Positions 7,902 through 15,548 of a DNA stretch of 23,012 bases are shown piece after piece. Every line of letters begins with the position of its first letter. The stretch's first letter is position 1. The notes beneath the pieces were generated by a model, which ran no database searches, was not told where the DNA came from, and worked only from the letters and a program-made list of their open reading frames with translations. Location of the stretch: NCBI GenBank assembly GCA_002007315.1, contig LNZQ01000189.1:1-23012 (forward strand), given 5' to 3'. This DNA is from Epulopiscium sp. Nele67-Bin004. GTDB taxonomy: Bacteria > Bacillota_A > Clostridia > Lachnospirales > Cellulosilyticaceae. The position numbers and the translations under genes were made by a program.

Positions 7902-8752
7902 ATAGCCACCCCCTTTGTCAAAAGAGGCAACATTTCATCTATCGTCACATTGTCAACAATGATGTCTGGATATTGCTTGCAAAACTGCTTTTTGTTGTCA
8001 ATCAACACTTCAATTTGAAGTCCACGTTTGCGACTTGCAACATAATTATCAATTTTTTCAAAATCAGCTTGTTTCATTCTTGCTATACCAAATTCGTATA
8101 TAAGTTTATCTTTTTCTTCACACATAATAATTTGTCCATCATCAATAAACATTATATAGTCGGCAATTTTTTCTAAGTCGCTAGAAATATGTGATGACAT
8201 CAATATCGAATTGTCTTCATCTTGCATAAACTCCAGCAACAAATCAAGCACTTCTTCACGCACAACGGGGTCAAGCCCTGCTGTTGGCTCATCCAAAATT
8301 AGTAGTTTTGCATTGTGGGATAACGCTATAACTATTGATAGTTTCATCATCATTCCACGAGATAACGTCTTAATTTTTTGAGTTGGTGGTATATCAAGTT
8401 TCTCTAATAACTTTTTATATGTAGCTTCATTCCAATTTGAATATATGTCTGAAAGCACATTTTGTAACTTGTTTGGCGTTAAGTCTGACATAAACGAAAT
8501 TCCGTCAAACACAACGGCTATATTTTCTTTAACAGCGATATTTTCTACATCTTCACCAAAAACTTTTATAGTTCCACTATCTTTTTGGATAACATCAAGT
8601 ATAGCTTTAATAGTTGTAGTTTTGCCAGCTCCATTTTTGCCAACAAAGCCCATAATGCAACCTTTGGGCAACTTAATATTGACTGATTTTAGCTCAAAAC
8701 TCGACTGTTTATAAGTTTTGCGTAAATCTTTAACTTCCAGTGCAAGCTCCAT
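7898..8752 (-). CDS. ABC transporter ATP-binding protein
   Basis: The 284-residue ATPase has Walker A GKNGAGKTT (38-46), signature LSRGMMMK (130-137), Walker B LLILDE followed by PTAGLDP (150-162), and the switch His in LMSSH. The usual Q-loop glutamine region reads VVFDGISF. A C-terminal tail of about 70 residues follows the ATPase core. It drives the permease encoded immediately downstream (4-base overlap), and its ATG directly abuts the stop of the GntR gene. The arrangement matches YtrA-YtrB-type operons of Bacillota. The transported substrate cannot be inferred. Confidence 0.93.
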   Translation of the reverse strand: MELALEVKDLRKTYKQSSFELKSVNIKLPKGCIMGFVGKNGAGKTTTIKAILDVIQKDSGTIKVFGEDVENIAVKENIAVVFDGISFMSDLTPNKLQNVLSDIYSNWNEATYKKLLEKLDIPPTQKIKTLSRGMMMKLSIVIALSHNAKLLILDEPTAGLDPVVREEVLDLLLEFMQDEDNSILMSSHISSDLEKIADYIMFIDDGQIIMCEEKDKLIYEFGIARMKQADFEKIDNYVASRKRGLQIEVLIDNKKQFCKQYPDIIVDNVTIDEMLPLLTKGVAM

Positions 8753-9130
8753 CTAGTCCTCCTCCTCATAAAACATCTCCAATAACTCTATTACTGTTTG
8801 AAGTGATATAGCGTTTGTCTTTGCGATGTCAACTGCTATCATCAAATGTTGTTCAACTTGCTTTTGTTTTTCTTCCTTAATAAAGTCAGTATTTTGCGGT
8901 GCAATAAAACTGCCTTTTCCCGATACAGAATGAATAAAACCATCTCTAGCCAAGTCATCATACGCACGCTTAACTGTTATTACACTTACATGAATATCTT
9001 TTGCTAATGCTCGTATTGAGGGTATGGGGTCACCTGATTGTAATTCACCTGTCATAACCATCTGTTTAATTTGGGAGGTTATTTGCTCATATATAGGTTT
9101 TGATGTGCTACTGCTTATTATAATTTCCAT
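8753..9130 (-). CDS. GntR-family transcriptional regulator, YtrA type
   Basis: The 125-residue protein has an N-terminal winged helix (residues 10-75: KPIYEQITSQIKQMV, SIRALAKDIHVSVITVKRAYDDL, GFIHSVSGKGSFI) and only a short helical tail of about 45 residues. It lacks the large ligand domain of FadR or HutC types, which is the YtrA pattern. It is the first gene of the operon, directly followed by the ABC ATPase. It probably represses its own operon through the palindrome at 9165-9179, which covers the -10 box. The effector is unknown. The ribosome site is the AGGGGGGAG run before ATG 9130. Confidence 0.92.
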   Translation of the reverse strand: MEIIISSSTSKPIYEQITSQIKQMVMTGELQSGDPIPSIRALAKDIHVSVITVKRAYDDLARDGFIHSVSGKGSFIAPQNTDFIKEEKQKQVEQHLMIAVDIAKTNAISLQTVIELLEMFYEEED

Positions 9131-9164
9131 ATATCTCCCCCCTGTACTTAGTGTTATTACCTAA

Positions 9165-9179
9165 TATATACAGTATATA
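9165..9179. promoter_or_regulatory. Palindromic operator, probable GntR/YtrA site
   Basis: TATATACAGTATATA is a perfect 15-bp inverted repeat around one central base. It covers the -10 box of the gntR promoter (9172-9177). Position and symmetry suit autorepression. Binding by the adjacent regulator is inferred. Confidence 0.65.
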
Positions 9180-9200
9180 CCAGTTGTTATATTTTGTCAA
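9172..9200 (-). promoter_or_regulatory. Promoter of the gntR-ABC-hydrolase operon
   Basis: On the minus strand a perfect TTGACA (9195-9200), 17 bases, TATACT (9172-9177). The -10 box lies inside the palindrome at 9165-9179. Confidence 0.88.
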
Positions 9201-9223
9201 CACTATATTGGTTTTTGCATAAA
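9194..9223 (+). promoter_or_regulatory. Candidate promoter of serine hydrolase copy 2
   Basis: TTGTCA (9194-9199), 18 bases, CATAAA (9218-9223), preceded by TTTG. The -35 box overlaps that of the opposite promoter (TTGTCAA read either way), so the two divergent promoters are back to back and may exclude each other. The start codon is about 55 bases downstream. Confidence 0.5.
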
Positions 9224-9277
9224 ATCCATCAAAATACATAAACTACTTTTAAAAATTAGGCAAAGAGAGGCACACAC

Positions 9278-11296
9278 ATGAAGAGAATTTCACGTTTGGT
9301 AGCAATTATTTTATCGTTTAGCTTTATCGTTTCTTTCATTTTTGCATCTTCAAACATTATTTCAAATGTAGCTCCTGTTGATAGGCAAGCAGATTTTTTG
9401 CTAAACAACTACGGAGTACAAAATATCCAATATGCTGTTCTCAAAGATGGTGAACTAATAATTTCTGGGGCTAGGGGTGTTAATAGCTTTGAAAACTATG
9501 GATTAGTTACAACACAACATATGTACCCTATCGGTTCAGTAAGCAAAATGTTTACTACTGTTGCTGTGCTAAATTTAGTTGAAGATGGAAAAATACAACT
9601 AGACGCACCTGTCGTTAACTATATCCCAGACTTTGTTATGGCTGATGAACGTTATAAAGATATAACAGTGCGAATGTTGTTAAACCACTCATCAGGATTT
9701 ATGACATCTGAATTGGGCAACGCATTTTTGTATGCCGATGTTGACACAACTTATCACAACACATTGTTAGACGAACTAAAAACTAAAAGACTAAAATCAG
9801 CCCCAGGAGAGCTTTCATCATATTGCAACGTTGGGTTTACTATGGCTGAAATTTTGATTGAAAGAGTAAGCGGGCTAAGTTTTACCGACTATATCCATCA
9901 AAATATAACTGAGCCTTTGGGGCTAAACAATATAAAAACTCCAAATGACTATTTTAGTTTTGACCTTGTTGCAAAATCTGGCGTGCCTACTTATATGGGT
10001 AATCAAATACTAGACGTGCCAACCGAAGTTGTTAATGCTATCGGAACAGGCGGACTATATAGCAACGCCGAAGATTTATGTCAGTTTGGAACTATATTTT
10101 TGGAAGATGGTATATTAGACCAAAGTTCGATTGACCTAACAAAAGCACCAGAATATTTGCTTGGAATGTGGCATGGCGATGAAAAAGCTATGATGGAATA
10201 CGGACTTGGGTGGGACACGATTGCAATGTATCCATTTGATGACCAAGGTATCCAAGTGTTGAGCAAGGGGGGCGACACGCTAACTTCTCATGCAAGCTTG
10301 GTAGTGTCACCACAACATAACATAGTAGTGGCTGTTCTTTCTTCTGGTGGGGCAAGCACTTTTAATCAATGTTTTGCGGGACAGATTTTGTTAGACGAGC
10401 TATTAAAAGAAGATAAAATTCAACTTCCTAATTATACAGACATTTTACCTCCTCAAAAAATGGTAGCCATACCTGCAAAATATTTACAATATGAAGGTGT
10501 TTATATAAATAACGCTTTGCAAGCAGAAATTGACTTTGACACTCAAGGAATATTGGAAATTTCTATGCCATCAATACCTGTCCAAAAATATTTGCATCAA
10601 GGTGATGGGATATTTATATCAGAATATGGCGGTAGCTATATCGAATTTGTAAGTGAAAAAAATGGACTCAACTATTTAAAAGTTAGTAGCATTGTTGACA
10701 CAGGACTTATCCCGCTTAGATCAACTGTATATAATATGCAACAAATAACACCTGTTAAAATAGACGCTAAAGTAAAATCAGCTTGGGAAAATCGCCTAGG
10801 CAAAAAATATTATACGGTAAACTTCAAATATACTTCTCTATCTTATACAAGTATGTTGCCAGTTGCAGTTTTTCCTGAAAAAATGCCCGTTGAAGGATAC
10901 TTCTCTAACCTGAAAATTGAAGATGAAAACAACTTAAAAACTACAGTACAAATACCTCAAAATGATGGACGTGACGTGCAGGACATGCATTTTTACGTGG
11001 AAGATGGCGTTGAGTATATACAATGTTATGCTGGACTTGTGATGGGTGAAGAAGGCGTTAAAGATTTAGCAAGAGGAAAATATACAATAGATAAGTATGC
11101 CAAGTATTTTAAAGTTAACGAAGGCGATAATTCTCTAACTGTCAATATTGATGGTAACGGTATGTTTGCAGTGTATAACGAGTTTGGGCTGTGTGTTTAT
11201 AGCTCTATAATTGAGCCAAATAGAACTGTTGCCTTACCTGCTGGTGGAATGGTAGTTATTGCTGGTGATAGAGGCACAACGTTTAGTATAATGTAA
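9278..11296 (+). CDS. Secreted serine hydrolase, beta-lactamase/penicillin-binding-protein family, copy 2
   Basis: The 672-residue paralog of the protein at 5253-7268 has the same layout. An N-terminal hydrophobic segment (7-23) serves as signal peptide or uncleaved anchor. The catalytic domain has S87-V-S-K90, Y182-C-N184 and KGGDT, and an unassigned C-terminal beta-rich half of about 300 residues follows. Shared stretches such as DITVRMLLNHSSG, EPLGL and MEYGLGWD show a common origin, while differences are spread along the whole length, so the duplication is old. It is transcribed divergently from gntR, has the ribosome site AGAGAGG, and ends in a bidirectional terminator. Its product probably acts on the same kind of cell-surface or extracellular substrate as copy 1. 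Confidence 0.9.
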   Translation: MKRISRLVAIILSFSFIVSFIFASSNIISNVAPVDRQADFLLNNYGVQNIQYAVLKDGELIISGARGVNSFENYGLVTTQHMYPIGSVSKMFTTVAVLNLVEDGKIQLDAPVVNYIPDFVMADERYKDITVRMLLNHSSGFMTSELGNAFLYADVDTTYHNTLLDELKTKRLKSAPGELSSYCNVGFTMAEILIERVSGLSFTDYIHQNITEPLGLNNIKTPNDYFSFDLVAKSGVPTYMGNQILDVPTEVVNAIGTGGLYSNAEDLCQFGTIFLEDGILDQSSIDLTKAPEYLLGMWHGDEKAMMEYGLGWDTIAMYPFDDQGIQVLSKGGDTLTSHASLVVSPQHNIVVAVLSSGGASTFNQCFAGQILLDELLKEDKIQLPNYTDILPPQKMVAIPAKYLQYEGVYINNALQAEIDFDTQGILEISMPSIPVQKYLHQGDGIFISEYGGSYIEFVSEKNGLNYLKVSSIVDTGLIPLRSTVYNMQQITPVKIDAKVKSAWENRLGKKYYTVNFKYTSLSYTSMLPVAVFPEKMPVEGYFSNLKIEDENNLKTTVQIPQNDGRDVQDMHFYVEDGVEYIQCYAGLVMGEEGVKDLARGKYTIDKYAKYFKVNEGDNSLTVNIDGNGMFAVYNEFGLCVYSSIIEPNRTVALPAGGMVVIAGDRGTTFSIM

Positions 11297-11305
11297 CGTC
11301 AAAAA

Positions 11306-11333
11306 GGGCAGTCGGTTCGACTGCTCGTTTTTT
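11306..11333. terminator. Bidirectional terminator between hydrolase copy 2 and Uma2 copy 2
   Basis: The stem GGGCAGTCG/CGACTGCTC around GTT is followed by TTTTTT on the plus strand. On the minus strand the same stem is followed by CTTTTT. The minus-strand gene ends inside the plus-strand T-run, so one element serves both convergent genes. Confidence 0.9.
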
Positions 11334-11895
11334 AATATTCAAATATATCTGTTATGTTGATTTCTAGGTCTGCCAGTATCGTCGGCTTAATAATCGTTGT
11401 ATATTCTTTTTTATCTTCATCAGACAAATCTGCAATTTCCACGTCACTAAGCATAGTGAAAGTATTTATAGGTGTATATTTGCCATCTATTAGGATATAT
11501 TGGTCAATAGTTTTACTTTTTGGGTCAACTATCCAATATTCTTGCACGCCCACTTTCTCATATAACACATATTTAGTCACTTTGTCATGTTTGCTATTAG
11601 TCGACAAAACTTCAACTATTAAATCTGGCACGCCCTCAAACTTAGTTAAATTTCTAGTGTCTTTGTCACATATAATACTTAGGTCTGGAACAACATAATC
11701 CGTTGTATTTCCTTCTTCAAGATATATACCCAGCTCAATAAACGCCTTGCATCTTTTTCCTTTTAAATAGTTTGCAAACTCCAAATATAGATTACCCATA
11801 ATCTCATTGTGTCGTCCTGTTGGTGGTGCCATGCAAAATGTTTTTCCGTTGATAACTTCTTGCTTCCAATTGCTATAATCAAAAGCTGTCGCCAT
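11332..11895 (-). CDS. Uma2-family PD-(D/E)XK nuclease-like protein (DUF820), copy 2
   Basis: The 187-residue protein has the Uma2 core: GRHNEIMGNL (28-37), VPDLSII with Asp71, VPDLIVEVLSTN with Glu95, Lys108 and GVQEYWIVDP. ATG 11895 is preferred over the in-frame GTG at 11904, because AAAGGAG lies 8 bases before the ATG and overlaps the GTG. It is a paralog of the protein at 4554-5156. Each copy neighbours one of the two paralogous serine hydrolases, here in convergent orientation. I see no clear promoter of its own, so it may be reached by read-through past the hairpin at 11922-11949. The cellular role is unknown. Confidence 0.87.
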   Translation of the reverse strand: MATAFDYSNWKQEVINGKTFCMAPPTGRHNEIMGNLYLEFANYLKGKRCKAFIELGIYLEEGNTTDYVVPDLSIICDKDTRNLTKFEGVPDLIVEVLSTNSKHDKVTKYVLYEKVGVQEYWIVDPKSKTIDQYILIDGKYTPINTFTMLSDVEIADLSDEDKKEYTTIIKPTILADLEINITDIFEY

Positions 11896-11921
11896 AAATA
11901 TCACTCCTTTGTATGCGTACT

Positions 11922-11949
11922 AAAAAAAGAGTAGCCTGCTCGACTACCC
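11922..11949 (-). terminator. Terminator/attenuator behind the 52-residue membrane protein gene
   Basis: On the minus strand GGGTAG, a loop of about 9 bases, CTACTC, then TTTTTTT. It lies between the microprotein stop and the Uma2 ribosome site. A weak stem with a strong U-run would allow partial read-through into the Uma2 gene. Confidence 0.7.
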
Positions 11950-11955
11950 TTAATA

Positions 11956-12114
11956 TTATAATTTTTTAGCCATTTGTGCTGCAATCCAATCTACTAGGAA
12001 ACAAGCAACTTTAAACGATACTATCATCATAAATATACTTAATCCCATTGAAAATGCTTGCCAAAAAATGTCTGCTGATGTTGTTAAGTTTACTACTTCT
12101 ACTACATTTTCCAT
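11956..12114 (-). CDS. 52-residue single-pass membrane microprotein
   Basis: The true start is probably ATG 12114, with GAGGGGGTGG a few bases upstream, not the longer frame that opens inside the GGDEF gene. The 52-residue product begins MENVVEVVNLTTSADIFWQ, has one long hydrophobic helix (about 17-43) containing one Lys and one Cys, and ends in the basic tail AAQMAKKL. I do not recognise it. The size and topology suit a small membrane regulator, a holin-like peptide or a type I toxin, but nothing decides between these. It has an extended -10 promoter (12139-12147) and a terminator. Confidence 0.65.
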   Translation of the reverse strand: MENVVEVVNLTTSADIFWQAFSMGLSIFMMIVSFKVACFLVDWIAAQMAKKL

Positions 12115-12138
12115 TATCGCCACCCCCTCGATATACAT

Positions 12139-12147
12139 AGTATACCA
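12139..12147 (-). promoter_or_regulatory. Extended -10 promoter of the microprotein gene
   Basis: On the minus strand TGGTATACT fits the TGnTATAAT extended -10 form. No good -35 box is visible. It lies between the GGDEF stop (12170) and the microprotein start (12114). Confidence 0.45.
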
Positions 12148-12169
12148 TAATTCTCTATAATATGCTATA

Positions 12170-13654
12170 CTATTTGCCATAGGAGAAAGTGTTATACAAC
12201 GTGTATCCATCTCTACCTTTTTCTTTCGTTTCATACAACGCCTTATCTGCATTGTTATAAAGCTCCTCAAACTCAAGCCCATACAGAGGAAACGTCGCAG
12301 CCCCAATGCTAGACGACACTTTGCACACTGTTCCATCTTTTAATATAACATCTTGATGCAGAGTATCAACCAACCGTTGCAACTTAAACTTTAATGTCAT
12401 AGTGTCTGGCACATTTGTAAACAACACGATAAACTCATCTCCACCTATTCGCCCACAAATACACTCCTCATTAAATTGCATCGTTATACGGTTTGCAAAT
12501 TCTAGTATTATTTTGTCTCCAATAGGGTGCCCATACCTATCATTTATTTGTTTAAATAAGTCTATATCCAAAATTATTAGTGCATGAGTTTGTGCCCTAT
12601 TTGATGACATCAAAACTTCATTTATTACTTCCCTAGATGCCGACTTATTATATAATCCTGTTGCTGGGTCTTTAATAGATTTTGTAACTAAATGTTGATT
12701 TTCTAACTCTATTTCTACCAATTTATTTGTTACTCGTTTGTTATAAATAAAAAAAACAATTCCTATAACTAATAACACAATAAAAGTGATTATAGCTTCA
12801 AAAATAACTTGCTCCAAAATCTCTTGCTGAATTTTGTGCGAAATTTCACTAATGTTGCTGTCACTTATTAAATACCAATCTATTGATGGTATATGTGTTA
12901 TAATTGTAAAATCTTCCTCATTTCCTTCGTCAATTGTAAAGGAAAATACCTCATTTCTATTTGAATAGTTGTTTACTTGTTTTAGTATATCCGAATCAAA
13001 CATACTCAAAAGTTGATCACTATCAACAAGTGTTAATTTCACATTATATTCATCTTCATATATAGACAGCACGTTTAACAAATCTGTCTGGGATACCGCC
13101 ACCCCCGTTATAGCAATAACTTCTCCCTCATGCATTATTTTGCAATTTACATATAGTGCAAGTTCACTTGAACCGCCAACAAATTTATCGACATCTAAAT
13201 TCAAATTATATTCCTTATAATCTGATAACGTTTCATTATACCAAGTTTCTAGCGGACTATCTAAGTCTATCACTCTATCAAGTCCTCTTGAATCAAACAT
13301 TTTTTGTGTTGCTGTTGAACACAACCAAATTGATCTATAGTCATATTTTTGCTGATACTCACTTAAATATTTTATCATAATTTGCTCAAATTCATCTTCG
13401 TCCATATTGTGCTCATCTAACAATAACTCTTTCAAAAATGACGTGTTAGCCATCGCAACAGAAACGTCCACTGGTTCTTGAAAGTATGCCTCTATTTTAT
13501 AATATAATGTTTCTGATAAAAGATCCGCAACATCTTCTACATATCTATGTTGTATATTGTCATATGATTGGTAACTTACGCCGTATATAAAAACGATTAC
13601 TATAATCCACATGATTGCAATAAAAATGATTGCACTAAGCAGGCTTTTTTTCAT
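12170..13654 (-). CDS. Membrane sensor diguanylate cyclase (GGDEF)
   Basis: The 494-residue protein probably makes the second messenger c-di-GMP in response to an outside signal. A first membrane span (about 6-25) and a second (about 284-305) enclose an extracytoplasmic domain of some 255 residues with the look of a dCache sensor (SIWLCS, LYVNCKI...GVAVS). The cytoplasmic GGDEF domain follows from about 328 (DPATGLYNK), with the substrate and metal region LDIDLFKQINDRYGH and an intact GGDEF at 404-408. The inhibitory RxxD I-site normally five residues before GGDEF is absent (NEEC at 395-398), so product feedback is probably lacking. The ribosome site AGGGGGT precedes ATG 13654. It lies downstream of pyruvate kinase across an 86-base gap that holds a CRISPR-like repeat. 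Confidence 0.93.
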   Translation of the reverse strand: MKKSLLSAIIFIAIMWIIVIVFIYGVSYQSYDNIQHRYVEDVADLLSETLYYKIEAYFQEPVDVSVAMANTSFLKELLLDEHNMDEDEFEQIMIKYLSEYQQKYDYRSIWLCSTATQKMFDSRGLDRVIDLDSPLETWYNETLSDYKEYNLNLDVDKFVGGSSELALYVNCKIMHEGEVIAITGVAVSQTDLLNVLSIYEDEYNVKLTLVDSDQLLSMFDSDILKQVNNYSNRNEVFSFTIDEGNEEDFTIITHIPSIDWYLISDSNISEISHKIQQEILEQVIFEAIITFIVLLVIGIVFFIYNKRVTNKLVEIELENQHLVTKSIKDPATGLYNKSASREVINEVLMSSNRAQTHALIILDIDLFKQINDRYGHPIGDKIILEFANRITMQFNEECICGRIGGDEFIVLFTNVPDTMTLKFKLQRLVDTLHQDVILKDGTVCKVSSSIGAATFPLYGLEFEELYNNADKALYETKEKGRDGYTLYNTFSYGK

Positions 13655-13701
13655 TGTTCACCCCCTATATTTGTATGATTATATCTGATATTATAATATA
13701 A

Positions 13702-13731
13702 GTCGCCCCTCTAGGGGGCGTGGATTGAAAT
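13702..13731 (+). CRISPR. Solitary type I-C-like CRISPR repeat (no array)
   Basis: A 30-base unit begins GTCGCCCC, has the inverted arm GGGGGCG, and ends in GTGGATTGAAAT. That tail and the internal palindrome are hallmarks of type I-C repeats in Bacillota, which are usually 32 bases; this one is two bases shorter in the loop. No second copy, spacer series or cas gene occurs in the window. It sits 10 bases behind the pyruvate kinase stop. The tail argues against a simple terminator, and no T-run follows the stem on either strand. Confidence 0.7.
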
Positions 13732-13740
13732 TGGTGTAAA

Positions 13741-15159
13741 TTAATCTACTACATGAACTTTCATAGTATTGGTTATTTTGCTTTTAATATACGGTAGTCC
13801 AGCTGTAATCAACACTATGTCATCTTTTTCAATAAACTTCTCTTCCTTAAGTATATCAACCGCTTCTGTCATAAACTGCTCTATATCGCCTCGGTGTGCA
13901 AACACAATTGGCTCAACACCACTATATAAGTTTATAGCTCTTTGAATTCTTTTGTTGCTCACTAGTGCAAAAATAGGTGATTCTGGTCTAAATTTTGCTA
14001 CCATTCCTGCTGTAAATCCTGAGTTTGTTGGGCATATAATAGCTTTTGCCCCCAAGTCTGACGCCGAGTTGCACGTTGCAAAACTTACCGTTTCTGCTAT
14101 ACCAAGCTCTTTGTATGGTCGTTTCTGTTCAAGAATTGCTGGGTAATCTCTCTCTTGTTCAGCTGCACATATTATTTCTGTCATAGTTGAAACCGCAAGC
14201 ACTGGGTATTTTCCGTTTGCTGTTTCGCCAGACAACATAACAGCGTCTGCACCATCGTATATAGCATTTGCAGTGTCTGTAACTTCGGCACGTGTTGGCA
14301 TCGGGTTGCTACTCATCGAGTCAAGAACATGAGTTGCTATAATAACTGGTCTGCCTGCACGATTACATTTTTCTATAATACGCTTTTGCATAATAGGAAC
14401 TTTTGCGATAGGTAACTCAAGCCCAAGCTCTCCCCTTGCAACTATAATTCCATATGACTCTTTAATAATTGCGTCTAAATTGTCAATTCCATCTTTACAA
14501 CCAATTTTTGATATAACTTTGATATCAGTTGCATCTTTATCTTTAAGTATTTGTTTAATTTCTTGGACACACGAAGCTCCATGCACGAAAGATGCACCTA
14601 TAAAGTCAACCCCATTGTTTATAGCAAATTCAATGTCTTCAATATCATTTTGTGTAATTGATGGCAACTTTACTGCAACGCCTGGCACTTTGACACGAGC
14701 ATTTTCACGTATAAGCCCACCAGTAAGTACAACACACACAATTTCTGTACCTTCAATATGTTTAACTTCAAGCAAAACTATACCATCATTTATAAGAACT
14801 TTGTCACCAACTTTGATATCTTCAGGTAACCCCTTATATGTGATGCTACAAATTGTGTTTGTGCCAACAACATCTCTTGTTGTCAAAATAAACTGTGCCC
14901 CTTGCTGTATCATTGCTTGACCGCCCTTAAAGCTTTGTGTACGAATTTCAGGTCCACGTATATCAAGCAAGATCGCTATTGGCTTTTTCGTTCTATTTCG
15001 ATATTCTCTAATCATTTTGATACGGTCTAATTGTTGTTCATAGTTTCCGTATGAGCAATTTAACCTAATGATATTTACACCTGCTTCTATCATATGCTCA
15101 AACACGTGTTGTTGTTCGCTACTAGGACCCATTGTTGCAATAATCTTTGTTTTTTTCAC
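13741..15159 (-). CDS. pyk: Divergent pyruvate kinase
   Basis: Pyruvate kinase converts PEP and ADP to pyruvate and ATP at the end of glycolysis. The 472-residue frame covers the whole fold: KKTKIIATMGPSS at the start, DIRGPEIRT, VARGELGLELP, RPVIIATHVLDSM and a C-terminal allosteric domain. Several usually fixed residues differ. KIE is KIG and ARGDLG is ARGELG, the two carboxylates that bind Mg2+. NFSHG is NCSYG, and ATQMLDSM is ATHVLDSM. It may be a second, specialised or weakly active paralog. I chose GTG 15159, since AAGGGGGT lies just upstream and the protein then begins as the family does. ATG 15183 is possible and overlaps the preceding gene by 4 bases. It is the last gene of an operon with GGDEF-EAL and a 118-residue protein. 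Confidence 0.88.
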   Translation of the reverse strand: MKKTKIIATMGPSSEQQHVFEHMIEAGVNIIRLNCSYGNYEQQLDRIKMIREYRNRTKKPIAILLDIRGPEIRTQSFKGGQAMIQQGAQFILTTRDVVGTNTICSITYKGLPEDIKVGDKVLINDGIVLLEVKHIEGTEIVCVVLTGGLIRENARVKVPGVAVKLPSITQNDIEDIEFAINNGVDFIGASFVHGASCVQEIKQILKDKDATDIKVISKIGCKDGIDNLDAIIKESYGIIVARGELGLELPIAKVPIMQKRIIEKCNRAGRPVIIATHVLDSMSSNPMPTRAEVTDTANAIYDGADAVMLSGETANGKYPVLAVSTMTEIICAAEQERDYPAILEQKRPYKELGIAETVSFATCNSASDLGAKAIICPTNSGFTAGMVAKFRPESPIFALVSNKRIQRAINLYSGVEPIVFAHRGDIEQFMTEAVDILKEEKFIEKDDIVLITAGLPYIKSKITNTMKVHVVD

Positions 15160-15179
15160 ATTAATACCCCCTTGATTTC

Positions 15180-15536
15180 TCATAAAATTCTGTCCTTTAC
15201 TTCTAATGTTTCGTTTAATGTGTCTAAAAATGTATTTTGCTTTAATATAAATCTCTCACAAATTCCTAGACTAACAAAATATATTACAGATTCTTTACTA
15301 TCTTTTGCTTCATCTGCAATATACGTATCAATTTGTTTCATTACACCTCTAACGTCCACATGGTTATCCATATAAATTGTATCTTTGATGTCCTCAACTA
15401 GTTCAATCATGTTGTCGTCATTATTTTGCTCAAATATTTGTATAATTTCTTCTGTAAGGTTATACAAAAAAGTGCCCCATGTGTCTTTGTTTGCATATGT
15501 TAGTACATGTTTTACTTGCTGTGCATAATCACTCAT
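15180..15536 (-). CDS. 118-residue helical protein, unknown
   Basis: The acidic, all-helical soluble product begins MSDYAQQVKHVLTYANKDTWG and contains ELVEDIKDTIYMDNHVDV and KQIDTYIADEAKD segments. No signal peptide, membrane span or catalytic motif is visible, and I do not recognise the family. GAGGAGA precedes ATG 15536, 12 bases after the stop of the GGDEF-EAL gene, and its stop overlaps the upstream candidate start of pyruvate kinase. The tight spacing suggests a shared transcript and perhaps a partner role towards one of those proteins. Confidence 0.8.
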   Translation of the reverse strand: MSDYAQQVKHVLTYANKDTWGTFLYNLTEEIIQIFEQNNDDNMIELVEDIKDTIYMDNHVDVRGVMKQIDTYIADEAKDSKESVIYFVSLGICERFILKQNTFLDTLNETLEVKDRIL

Positions 15537-15548
15537 TTTTTATCTCCT

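Noticed and set aside
11956..12336. 126-residue minus-strand frame beginning inside the GGDEF gene
   Set aside because: Its first 74 residues lie largely in another frame of the GGDEF coding region and look unnatural. The ribosome site and promoter support a start at 12114, giving the 52-residue protein.
13702..13731. CRISPR-like unit read as an ordinary intrinsic terminator
   Set aside because: Neither side of the stem is followed by a T-run, and the GTGGATTGAAAT tail is specific to I-C-type repeats. A secondary terminator role cannot be fully excluded.
14480..14920. 146-residue plus-strand frame opposite pyruvate kinase
   Set aside because: Shadow of a well-supported gene, without initiation signals.
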